From contig CAMUPC010000002.1 of the NCBI GenBank assembly GCA_947090545.1, positions 1 to 63,215 of the forward strand: DNA of 63,215 nt, read 5' to 3'. Below, piece by piece: positions 1 through 7,366 of the stretch. The position numbers were made by a program, and so were the translations under genes. Source of the stretch: an uncultured Eubacterium sp. (GTDB lineage: Bacteria > Bacillota > Clostridia > Lachnospirales > Lachnospiraceae). Under the pieces are notes generated by a model. That model saw nothing but the letters and a program-made list of their open reading frames with translations, was not told the origin of the DNA and did no database searches. The number at the start of each line of letters is the position of its first letter. Position 1 is the stretch's first letter.

Positions 1-54
1 TACATTTTGGAACCGGAACAGGAAGCAAGCCCCGCGCCCCTTCCTCCGGCGTCC
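1..54 (-). repeat. Right end of a nested-palindrome repeat element (copy E, truncated by window)
   Basis: This stretch matches the right end of copy B (50461-50513), including the shared run TTACATT, the GGAACAG/AAGGAACAG arm entry and the CCTTCCTCCGGCGTCC end. It is in the B orientation, that is, the second member of an element pair. The rest of the element lies outside the window. Confidence 0.75.
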
Positions 55-156
55 TATTCTCAAAAAAATACAACACTCGACCGAAACCGCTGCCATTTTG
101 ATTCATTCACGTTAGCATATACCATGCTGGAAGAAATTGACCAACCCGCCAAATAA
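1..156 (+). CDS. Open frame entering from the left, 3' end only (doubtful)
   Basis: Frame 1 is open from the first base to a TAA at 154-156 and would encode about 51 residues ending in TMLEEIDQPAK. The first 18 codons lie inside a repeat element; the part after it, with a central LDRNRCHFDSF, reads like ordinary protein. It could be the C-terminus of a gene extended through the repeat, or chance. I recognise no family. Confidence 0.25.
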   Translation, partial: YILEPEQEASPAPLPPASYSQKNTTLDRNRCHFDSFTLAYTMLEEIDQPAK

Positions 157-217
157 ATATAGGATATATTCTTACGATCTGTTCATGCATTTATTCTGCG
201 CATAAATGATACACCCC

Positions 218-247
218 TTGACCGAATGTCATTTTAAATGATACAAT
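218..247 (+). promoter_or_regulatory. Sigma-A type promoter for the small gene at 290
   Basis: TTGACC (218-223) and TACAAT (242-247) are separated by 18 bases. The 11-base direct repeat TAAATGATACA occurs just upstream of the -35 and again overlapping the -10, so a regulator may bind here. Confidence 0.55.
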
Positions 248-289
248 ACGCACATTGCCTATCTTTTCTAAGAAGGGAGTGAAATCAAT

Positions 290-472
290 ATGCTGTTTAA
301 TGAGAAGGAATTAAATTGCAATTTATTTGACCAGCTATCTTTAATTGAAGAAGCAGAAGAGGTTGCAAGAGAAGAGAACGCAGAAAAGACGCTGCGTTTT
401 CTTGCAAAGAAAAAACGACAGGTTGAGCGGAAATTATATCAAAAACCCCCGCTTCTCGACAAAAATGAATAG
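290..472 (+). CDS. Small hypothetical protein, 60 aa
   Basis: A 60-residue charged protein with a convincing ribosome site (GAAGGGAGTG) about 9 bases before the ATG, its own promoter at 218-247 and a terminator right behind it, so it is a real monocistronic gene. The middle (LSLIEEAEEVAREENAEK) should form an amphipathic helix and is followed by a basic KKKRQVERK stretch. No membrane segment or signal peptide is seen. I do not recognise the family; a small DNA- or protein-binding factor is possible but unproven. Confidence 0.6.
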   Translation: MLFNEKELNCNLFDQLSLIEEAEEVAREENAEKTLRFLAKKKRQVERKLYQKPPLLDKNE

Positions 473-480
473 CATACTCT

Positions 481-515
481 AAAAGGGGATGCCCATAAAA
501 TGGCGTCCTCTTTTT
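481..515 (+). terminator. Rho-independent terminator
   Basis: AGGGGATGCC pairs with GGCGTCCTCT across an 8-base loop, followed by five T. It ends the 60-aa gene and directly precedes the promoter of the first LacI gene. Confidence 0.7.
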
Positions 516-520
516 GTTTG

Positions 521-568
521 TTGACAAACGATAAAAAATAGCATACATTATAATTAAGTTAATTTTAA
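521..568 (+). promoter_or_regulatory. Promoter plus candidate LacI-family operator
   Basis: TTGACA (521-526) lies 17 bases before TACATT (544-549); TATAAT at 549-554 is an alternative -10 with long spacing. Immediately downstream TTAAGTTAATTTTAA (554-568) nearly equals the reverse complement of the element at 2950-2963 in front of the transporter operon. The position around the start of transcription suits repression, here autoregulation. Confidence 0.45.
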
Positions 569-639
569 GTAAGTATAAAGTAACATAAAAAAATACAAAA
601 ACAGCATCGAATATAAAATCATAAAGGATGGAAAAAGAT

Positions 640-1683
640 ATGTCCAAAGCAGTAAAATTAGCAGACATTGCAAAACAGCTTGGCGTCAGTACCGTAACGG
701 TATCCAAGGCATTGTCCGGCCAAAGGGGAGTCAGCGATGAAATGCGTACAAAAATCAAGCTCCTGGCAGAAGAAATGGGCTATGTCAAGTCTGTACAGGA
801 AAAAGCAAAAGAAAGCAAAAGCTATACGATTGGAGTTGCGGTTGCAGACCGTTATCTGGGCGCGGCGTCCTCTTTTTATCTGCGCCTGTATCAGGAACTG
901 TCGCAAAGGGCAATGCGCAAAAACTGCTTTGCCATGCTGGAAATTGTAAGCTATGAGGATGAGCACCGTATACAGATGCCAAAGATGGTGACAGAGGAAA
1001 AAGTAGACTGCGTGATTATTATGGGTACGTTTACGACGGAATATGCCCGTTTTCTGCGCACCAATATCCAACTGCCTTTGATTCTTCTGGATACGCTTGC
1101 CGCAGAGGAAGAATCGGATTCCGTTGTGATGAGCAATATGATGGGAGCCTATCGGATGACCAATTACTTGTTTAAAATGGGGCATTCCAAAATCGGATTT
1201 GTAGGGACTAGGCTTGCGACAGCGAGTATTGACGACCGGTATTTTGGATATTTAAAATCGCTGATGCAGCATGGAGTGCCGCTAAGAGAAGACTGGATCA
1301 TTGACGACCGTGACAGGCAGACAGGATGCAGTGATTATCACAGGCATTACCTGCTGCCGCCAAAGGAAGAAATGCCAACGGCTTTTTTCTGCAACAGTGA
1401 TGTGGCGGCGATGGTGATGATCCGCAAGCTGACAGAGTGCGGCTATGCGGTGCCGGAGGATGTTTCGGTGGCAGGGTTTGATAATTTTATCGACGAACCG
1501 TTTCCAAAGATCGGCATTACGACATATGCGATCAATCTTAAGGAAATGGCGGGAAGGGCGGTTCATATTTTGCTGCAAAAGCTGGAAAACCCAGAGTATC
1601 ATACGGGTGTCTATATGATTGACGGCAGGTTTATAGAACGGGAAAGCACAAAAAAAATTGGCGCTCCGGTTCCTTTTATATAA
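640..1683 (+). CDS. LacI-family transcriptional regulator 1 of the mannoside locus
   Basis: LacI/GalR repressor of 347 residues. The N-terminal helix-turn-helix is clear (KLADIAKQLGVSTVTVSKAL), followed by a periplasmic-binding-protein-like sugar sensor ending with the usual SVAGFDNF motif near the C-terminus. I prefer the ATG at 640: the in-frame ATG at 628 lies inside the AAAGGATGG ribosome site, whereas 640 is spaced about 9 bases from it. It is paralogous to the next gene, with almost the same HTH, and probably responds to a mannoside or mannose phosphate. A shared AT-rich palindrome follows the -10 of this gene and of the transporter operon, so it probably controls both. The specific inducer is inferred only from context. 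Confidence 0.9.
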   Translation: MSKAVKLADIAKQLGVSTVTVSKALSGQRGVSDEMRTKIKLLAEEMGYVKSVQEKAKESKSYTIGVAVADRYLGAASSFYLRLYQELSQRAMRKNCFAMLEIVSYEDEHRIQMPKMVTEEKVDCVIIMGTFTTEYARFLRTNIQLPLILLDTLAAEEESDSVVMSNMMGAYRMTNYLFKMGHSKIGFVGTRLATASIDDRYFGYLKSLMQHGVPLREDWIIDDRDRQTGCSDYHRHYLLPPKEEMPTAFFCNSDVAAMVMIRKLTECGYAVPEDVSVAGFDNFIDEPFPKIGITTYAINLKEMAGRAVHILLQKLENPEYHTGVYMIDGRFIERESTKKIGAPVPFI

Positions 1684-1751
1684 GGGGATAAAAACACGTT
1701 TGCCAAGGAGGGGAACAGCGGCCAGGGAATGGAAGCAAAGCGGAGGGATTC

Positions 1752-2765
1752 ATGCAGAAAGTAAGATTGGCTGACATTGCACAAAAATTAGGCGTCAGTA
1801 CCGTAACGGTGCATAACGCGCTCAGCGGAAGGAAAGGCGTCAGCGACGAGATGCGTGCGAAAATTGTAAAGGCGGCAAAAGAGATGGGATATGTTGCCTC
1901 TGCCGCGTCTAAAAAGAAAGCTGAGACGGATAAAGTATGGAATATCGGCGTGCTGATCGCAGAAAATTATCTGGCGCAATATGCAACGTATTATTGGAAA
2001 ATGTATCAGGAGTTTGCGCTTGCAGCTGTGGAGAAGCAATGCTATACGACGGTTGAAGTGTTAAAAAAAGATGCGGAAATACATACACTGGAAATACCGG
2101 AAGCGTTTCGTGGAAAACACGTGGATGCGTTGGCGGTGATTGGGGAAATCAGCGGCCAGTATATTCAAAAGCTCAGGCAGCATATGCAGATGCCGCTTGT
2201 TTTTTTGGATTTTTATCATGTTGGTATCGCGAATGACGCGGTCGTGGCAGATAATTTTTATGCGATGTATCAGATGACGGAGCTTTTGTTTGCACAAGGG
2301 CTGGAGGACTTGGCTTTTGTCGGCTCAATCGACGCTACAAGCAGTATTATGGACAGATTTTGCGGATTTATGAAGGCGATGATTTCGCATCATAAAACCG
2401 TCGCAAAAGAATGGATGATTCAGGACAGGGACGAGCTGGGAAATATCGGGTTTGAGCTGCCGCAGTATATGCCGCAGGCGTTTGTCTGCAACTGCGACCT
2501 GATTGCCGGTATGCTTATTGCGAAGCTGGAAGCGGCAGGATACCGGGTGCCGGAAGATATTTCTGTCGTAGGGTTTGATAATTTTTCTTATCCGGGATAT
2601 ACAAAGACGAAAATCACGACGTATGAAGTAGATATGAAAGCGATGACAAAGACGGCGCTGGACAAGCTTTTAAAGCAGCTTAAAACACCGGGAGGGGGCA
2701 GAAACCGATCTATGGATGTCGTATCAGGGCAGATCCGCTGGAAGAATAGTGTAAGGATGAAATAG
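1752..2765 (+). CDS. LacI-family transcriptional regulator 2 of the mannoside locus
   Basis: A second LacI-type regulator, 337 residues, a tandem paralogue of the preceding one: KVRLADIAQKLGVSTVTV in the HTH and SVVGFDNFSYPG near the end of the sensor domain. The recognition region differs slightly (VHNALSG against VSKALSG), so the two may bind related but unequal sites or form mixed complexes. The start is set by GCGGAGGG 5 bases before the ATG. The 68-base gap after the first gene has no terminator, so the two are probably co-transcribed; a strong hairpin follows this one. Effector unknown. Confidence 0.9.
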   Translation: MQKVRLADIAQKLGVSTVTVHNALSGRKGVSDEMRAKIVKAAKEMGYVASAASKKKAETDKVWNIGVLIAENYLAQYATYYWKMYQEFALAAVEKQCYTTVEVLKKDAEIHTLEIPEAFRGKHVDALAVIGEISGQYIQKLRQHMQMPLVFLDFYHVGIANDAVVADNFYAMYQMTELLFAQGLEDLAFVGSIDATSSIMDRFCGFMKAMISHHKTVAKEWMIQDRDELGNIGFELPQYMPQAFVCNCDLIAGMLIAKLEAAGYRVPEDISVVGFDNFSYPGYTKTKITTYEVDMKAMTKTALDKLLKQLKTPGGGRNRSMDVVSGQIRWKNSVRMK

Positions 2766-2771
2766 TACAGA

Positions 2772-2850
2772 AACATTGGCTGTTTATGAAATTAAATTAA
2801 TCAAAATAAAAGATTAATTTAAAAATTAAGTAAATAGCCAATGTTTTTTT
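2772..2850 (+). terminator. Long hairpin terminator after the LacI pair
   Basis: ACATTGGCT...TTTA pairs with TAAATAGCCAATGT, with an inner stem TTAAATTAATC/GATTAATTTAA, followed by seven T. The inner stem resembles the TTAA-rich operator sequence, so the site may also bind the LacI proteins. Confidence 0.65.
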
Positions 2851-2922
2851 ATGCTTTTTTCACAAAAATCTAAGATAAAAATAATATAAATAAACGAAAT
2901 TGTGCGCAATAAGAAAAAAACA

Positions 2923-2963
2923 TTGAAAAATCAGTTAAATATGGTAAAATTAAATTAACTTAA
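2923..2963 (+). promoter_or_regulatory. Promoter and operator of the mannoside transport operon
   Basis: TTGAAA (2923-2928), 16 bases, TAAAAT (2945-2950). The palindrome TTAAATTAACTTAA (2950-2963) overlaps the end of the -10 and matches, in reverse complement, the element at 554-568 before the first LacI gene. The placement fits repression by one or both LacI proteins. Confidence 0.5.
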
Positions 2964-3004
2964 AAAACAGACTAAATATCTGAAAAAAACAAGGAGGAGA
3001 ATCA

Positions 3005-4384
3005 ATGAAAAGGAAATTATTTAGCTTAGGGTTCGTAGCTGTAATGGCAGTGTCTTTGACGGCGTGCGGCAGTAAAAATAATGCGAACGTGGAGAAGGCA
3101 GCGTCAGTGCCAACGATCGACAAAATAAACGGAGAGGATTATAAGGATCTGAAAGCGGATATCAAGATTCTTACAAACCGTACAGATATCGTAAATACGG
3201 TATACAAAGGATACGCAGAACAGTTTATGAAAGAATATCCGAATATTACAGTTACCTATGAAGGCATTACAGACTATGCAGAATCGGTAACGCTGCGCCT
3301 GACAAATGGGGATTGGGGCGATATCTGCTTTATGCCGGATACCCTTGAAAAGAGTGAGATGTCGGATTATTTTGTGCCGATGGGCGATTATGATACACTA
3401 AATGGCATTTATAACTTTGTAACAGAGAAAATGTACGATAATACCGTATATGCGATGCCAAACGGCGGTACGGCAGGCGGGATTGCCTATAACAAGCGAA
3501 TCTGGAAGGAAGCAGGCGCACTGAAAGAGGATGAGGAAGGCAATACGATTCTTCCAAAGACCCCGGATGAATTTTTGGAGGCGTTAAAGCTGATTGATGA
3601 AAAAACAGACGCGATTCCGCTGTATACAAACTTTGCGGCAGGATGGCCGATGGGTGCATGGAATGATTATGTAGGCATTGCGTCCAATGCAGACCCGGAT
3701 TATAAAAATAACAAGCTGCTTCACCAGCAGAATCCGTTTACGAAAAACGATGAGATGAGCGGCCCTTATGCGGTATTTTATATCTTATACGAGGCAGTTG
3801 CAAATAAGCTTGTGGAAGAAGATCCGCTTTCCAGTGACTGGGAGTCATCCAAAACGAAGATTAACAACGGAGAAATCGCAACGATGGTGTTTGGTTCCTG
3901 GTGTGTAGAGCAGTTTAGGGGCGCAGGCAGCCATCCTGATGATATCGGATATATGCCGTTCCCAATTACGGTAGATGGAAAACAGGCAGCGGCTTCAGGC
4001 GGAAACTATGCATATGCGATTAACAACAAGGCTTCAGAAGAGAACCAGATTGCGTCGATGCTGTATGTAAAATGGCTTGTGGAGGAATCTCCGATTTTTG
4101 CAGACGAAGGCTCTATCCCGGCAAAGAAAGGCGAGCCGCTTCCAGATGCTTTGGCAGAATTGGCAGGCATAGAGCTTCTTTCCGATAACGCACCGGCAGA
4201 AGGCGAAGATGGGCTGTATGACAAGATTCGGAATAAAGCGGAAGTATTAAGCGGCGACTACCCTCCGAGTGAAGTATTAGAAGCTGCTCTTTATGGGAAC
4301 AAATCTTTGGATGAACTGATGGGTGAATGGAATCAGAAATGGTCAGATGCACAGTCATCCGAAGGCGTGGAAATTACACAGTAA
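3005..4384 (+). CDS. Sugar ABC transporter substrate-binding lipoprotein
   Basis: Extracellular solute-binding protein of the family 1 (MalE-like) class, 459 residues. The N-terminus has a lipoprotein signal: basic start, hydrophobic core and lipobox LTAC with Cys21, so it is anchored outside the membrane. The rest has typical features such as a GGTAGGIAYN-like hinge segment and a FGSWCVEQF region. AAGGAGGAG precedes the ATG. It heads an operon with two permeases and intracellular mannoside enzymes, so the likely ligand is a beta-1,4-manno-oligosaccharide. No ATPase subunit is encoded here; a shared MsmK/MalK-like ATPase elsewhere is expected, as is common in Firmicutes. Confidence 0.92.
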   Translation: MKRKLFSLGFVAVMAVSLTACGSKNNANVEKAASVPTIDKINGEDYKDLKADIKILTNRTDIVNTVYKGYAEQFMKEYPNITVTYEGITDYAESVTLRLTNGDWGDICFMPDTLEKSEMSDYFVPMGDYDTLNGIYNFVTEKMYDNTVYAMPNGGTAGGIAYNKRIWKEAGALKEDEEGNTILPKTPDEFLEALKLIDEKTDAIPLYTNFAAGWPMGAWNDYVGIASNADPDYKNNKLLHQQNPFTKNDEMSGPYAVFYILYEAVANKLVEEDPLSSDWESSKTKINNGEIATMVFGSWCVEQFRGAGSHPDDIGYMPFPITVDGKQAAASGGNYAYAINNKASEENQIASMLYVKWLVEESPIFADEGSIPAKKGEPLPDALAELAGIELLSDNAPAEGEDGLYDKIRNKAEVLSGDYPPSEVLEAALYGNKSLDELMGEWNQKWSDAQSSEGVEITQ

Positions 4385-4409
4385 CGTTCGTCATGCACGG
4401 GAGGTATCT

Positions 4410-4434
4410 GCGGAACAGCAGACGGCTGTTCCGC
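4410..4434 (+). promoter_or_regulatory. Intra-operon stem-loop after the binding-protein gene
   Basis: Perfect 10-bp stem GCGGAACAGC/GCTGTTCCGC with a 5-base loop and no T tract, between the binding protein and the first permease. Such hairpins usually stabilise the upstream mRNA and give excess binding protein over permease. Confidence 0.55.
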
Positions 4435-4462
4435 GGTATCAAAAGAAAGGAGAAATCGGGTT

Positions 4463-5401
4463 ATGATGAGTGGCAAAATGCAAAAAAGGCTAGTAGTCAT
4501 CACATTTATGTTTGTACCGCTGCTGCTTTTGATGGTATTTACCTATATTCCTTTTGCTGAAATGATCGGATTCAGCTTTTATGATATGAAATATATCGGC
4601 GAAAGAACGTTTGTCGGGCTTGACAATTATAAAGAAGTGTTTAAGCGTACGGAAATCTTTAAGTCTCTGCTTGTCAGCCTGTATTATATGGGCGGCGGTG
4701 TCGTACAGCTTGCGCTGGCGCTGTTCTTTGCTACGATGATGGTATTTAAGGTAAAAGGAGAATCTTTTTTTAAAGCAACTTTGTTTTTTCCGTATTTGAT
4801 TTGCGGGATTGCGATTGGTTTTATCTTCAAATTTTTTTATGCCAGAGGATTTGTTCTGGATTCTATTTTGCAGATCTTCGGTATGAGCCTGGAAGACATA
4901 CCGTTTTGGCTCCAGGACCAGAAAATAAACAATATTTCCCTTGCGGCGACTTCCGTATGGCGCTATACAGGGCAGAACGTAGTCCTGTTTCTCGGTGCCA
5001 TGATGTCCGTAGACAGAGAGCTTTACGAAGCAGCGTCATTGGATGGGGCAAACCGGTGGCATCAGTTTAAATATATTATACTTCCGAGTATTAAATCGAT
5101 TATTGTATTAAATATTATTCTTTGTGTCAGCGGCTGTTTAAGTGCATTTGAACCGCCTTACGTTATTACAAACGGCATGGCGGGAACTGGTACTTATTTT
5201 GTCATTATGAACCGTTTGGCGCATGAAAACCAGAGGGTTGGGCTTGCCTGTGCGATGGCAATTGTTCTGCTGGCTATCATTATTTTGTTCACGATCGGAC
5301 AGCAGGTGTTCTTTAAGTATGTGTTCAATGATGGGACAGAGGATGAATCAAAAGCGGCAGCCAAACGTAAAAAACAAGCGGCGAAAGGAGGAAATGACTG
5401 A
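4463..5401 (+). CDS. ABC sugar transporter permease, MalF type
   Basis: Inner-membrane permease of 312 residues with six predicted membrane spans and the EAA loop that docks the ATPase, seen as EAASLDGANRWHQFKYI. It belongs to the MalF/UgpA class. AAGAAAGGAG precedes two adjacent ATGs (4463 and 4466); either may be used. The basic C-terminal tail (AAAKRKKQAAKGG) overlaps the next gene by one base, showing translational coupling. With the following permease it forms the channel for the sugar bound by the lipoprotein. Confidence 0.92.
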   Translation: MMSGKMQKRLVVITFMFVPLLLLMVFTYIPFAEMIGFSFYDMKYIGERTFVGLDNYKEVFKRTEIFKSLLVSLYYMGGGVVQLALALFFATMMVFKVKGESFFKATLFFPYLICGIAIGFIFKFFYARGFVLDSILQIFGMSLEDIPFWLQDQKINNISLAATSVWRYTGQNVVLFLGAMMSVDRELYEAASLDGANRWHQFKYIILPSIKSIIVLNIILCVSGCLSAFEPPYVITNGMAGTGTYFVIMNRLAHENQRVGLACAMAIVLLAIIILFTIGQQVFFKYVFNDGTEDESKAAAKRKKQAAKGGND

Positions 5402-6246
5402 TGAAGATGAAAAGAAGTATCGGCGGGATGATTTTTGACGTATTGAAATACGTGTCTTTAATACTTGCTTCCATCGTTGCGCTGGTTCCGGTTTGCGTCT
5501 GTATTTTAACAGCGTTTAAGACAAATGAAGAGTGGGAAACGACTTCGGTATTGGATTTGCCGGCTTCCTTTTTCAATTTTGAGAACTTTCAAGTTGCTCT
5601 TGAACAGGCAAATATGGTGCGGTGCTTTGCGAATACGGCGATCGTGCTGCTCGTGGTACTGACCGTTTCTGTATTTACAGGCTCTATGCTGGCGTATGCG
5701 CTCAATCGGTTTCGGTTTCCAGGCAGAGGGCTGATCGAAAATTTGTTCCTGTTCGCGTCTTTGCTGCCAGGCATTGCGATGCAGGTTACGATTTATCAGA
5801 TTATGTACAATATGGGGCTGATCAACCACCTGTATGGATATATGATCGTGCTGATGGGTACGGATATTATTTCCATTTATATTTTCCTACAGTTTTTTGA
5901 AAACCTGCCGGTATCGCTGGATGAGTCAGCAATTATTGATGGCTGTACCTACTTTGGTGTATTTTTCAGGATTTTATTCCCGCTGTTAAAACCGGCGATT
6001 ATGACCTCTCTTGTATTAAAAGGGGTCAGCGTATATAACGAGTACTATGCGTCCAACCTGTATTTGCAGCGGCCGGAATTAAAGACGATTTCCACGGCTC
6101 TGTATACATTTACCGGGCCATATGGCAATCAGTACAACTATATTTGTGCGGGCGTGCTGATTACGATTATTCCGATTCTGGTATTCTTCCTTGTATTCCA
6201 GAAGCAGGTATACAGCGGTATGGCGTCTGGCGCAGTAAAAGGTTAG
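5401..6246 (+). CDS. ABC sugar transporter permease, MalG type
   Basis: Second permease of the importer, 281 residues, MalG/UgpE class, with six membrane spans and an EAA-like loop DESAIIDGCTYFGVFFRIL. The start overlaps the previous stop (TGATG), and GGAGG lies just upstream inside the previous gene. It should pair with the preceding permease in the membrane. The operon continues into cytoplasmic phosphorylases, so uptake and breakdown are made together. Confidence 0.92.
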   Translation: MKMKRSIGGMIFDVLKYVSLILASIVALVPVCVCILTAFKTNEEWETTSVLDLPASFFNFENFQVALEQANMVRCFANTAIVLLVVLTVSVFTGSMLAYALNRFRFPGRGLIENLFLFASLLPGIAMQVTIYQIMYNMGLINHLYGYMIVLMGTDIISIYIFLQFFENLPVSLDESAIIDGCTYFGVFFRILFPLLKPAIMTSLVLKGVSVYNEYYASNLYLQRPELKTISTALYTFTGPYGNQYNYICAGVLITIIPILVFFLVFQKQVYSGMASGAVKG

Positions 6247-6280
6247 GAAAGATCGTACAACGATCCAAAAAAAGAAAGGG

Positions 6281-6312
6281 CGGCACAATGCAGACAGCCT
6301 GGCATTGTGCCG
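6281..6312 (+). promoter_or_regulatory. Intra-operon stem-loop before the first GH130 gene
   Basis: Perfect 11-bp stem CGGCACAATGC/GCATTGTGCCG with a 10-base loop, ending just before the AAGGGTGAG ribosome site of the GH130 gene. A smaller GATCG/CGATC stem lies at 6251-6265. There is no T tract, so mRNA processing or stability control is more likely than termination. Confidence 0.5.
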
Positions 6313-6326
6313 AAGGGTGAGATCAG

Positions 6327-7349
6327 ATGAGCGAAGTAAAAATCATTGGCACTGCGGTTCCAAATATTCCATGGCAGGAAAAGCCAGAAACCTTAAACGG
6401 CGCCCCGGTGTGGCGCTATCAGCAAAATCCAATTATCGGAAGAAATCCTGTAAAAGAAGTCGCGCGGATCTTTAACAGCGCGGTCATGCCGTACGGCGAT
6501 GCGTTTATCGGCGTGTTTCGGGCAGAACAGACGAACGGGATTCCGTATATTTATCTTGGAAGAAGCAAGGATGCGGTTCACTGGGAGTTTGAAGAGGAAA
6601 AAATCCAGTTTGTAGATGAAAGCGGCAAGCCTTTTATGCCAGCCTATGCCTATGATCCAAGGCTTGTAAAAGTAGACGGCGTCTATTATATGATGTGGTG
6701 CCAGGATTTTTACGGTGCTTCGATTGGCATGGCAAAGACGACGGATTTTAAGACATTTGTTAGAATAGAAAATCCATTTCTGCCGTTTAACCGCAACGCC
6801 GTATTGTTTCCGCGCAAAGTAAACGGGAACTTTTTAATGCTTTCCCGCCCAAGCGACAGCGGGCATACACCGTTTGGCGATATTTTTATATCTGAGAGCC
6901 CGGATCTTGTTTACTGGGGAAAACACCGCCATGTGATGGGCAAGAGCAGCGAATGGTGGGAGTCTGTCAAGATCGGCGGCGGCGCGGCTCCGATCGAGAC
7001 ATCCGAAGGCTGGCTGCTGTTTTACCATGGGGTAACCGGGACCTGCAACGGTTATGTATACAGCATCGGCGGCGCCATTTTGGATATTGATTGTCCGTCT
7101 GTTGTAAAATACCGTTGTGAAAACTTCCTTCTGACACCGGAAGAATGGTATGAGGAACGCGGATTTGTAGGCAATGTCACATTCCCCTGCGCAACGATCC
7201 AGGATGCGGCAAGCGGCAGGATCGCGATTTACTATGGCGCGGCGGATACTTATGTAGGGCTTGCTTTTACGACGGCAGACGCTGTCGTTACTTACATCAA
7301 AGAGCACAGCGTGGCAAGGGAATCCGATACCGAAGTTGGGAGAAGATAA
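6327..7349 (+). CDS. GH130 beta-1,4-mannoside phosphorylase (oligosaccharide type)
   Basis: Cytoplasmic glycoside phosphorylase of family GH130, 340 residues, the usual length for the mannooligosaccharide phosphorylase subgroup. It cleaves a terminal beta-mannosyl unit with inorganic phosphate, giving alpha-mannose-1-phosphate. The conserved YDPRL motif supplies the candidate proton donor Asp110, and the five-bladed propeller pattern is visible in repeated strand motifs such as IYLGRSKDAVHW and IFISESPDLVYW. Subgroup assignment (RaMP2-like, acting on mannooligosaccharides) is by overall resemblance and by contrast with the longer GH130 gene downstream; a mannosyl-GlcNAc phosphorylase cannot be excluded. 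Expressed with the transporter and the epimerase. Confidence 0.88.
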   Translation: MSEVKIIGTAVPNIPWQEKPETLNGAPVWRYQQNPIIGRNPVKEVARIFNSAVMPYGDAFIGVFRAEQTNGIPYIYLGRSKDAVHWEFEEEKIQFVDESGKPFMPAYAYDPRLVKVDGVYYMMWCQDFYGASIGMAKTTDFKTFVRIENPFLPFNRNAVLFPRKVNGNFLMLSRPSDSGHTPFGDIFISESPDLVYWGKHRHVMGKSSEWWESVKIGGGAAPIETSEGWLLFYHGVTGTCNGYVYSIGGAILDIDCPSVVKYRCENFLLTPEEWYEERGFVGNVTFPCATIQDAASGRIAIYYGAADTYVGLAFTTADAVVTYIKEHSVARESDTEVGRR

Positions 7350-7366
7350 GAAAGAAGATAAGAAAA

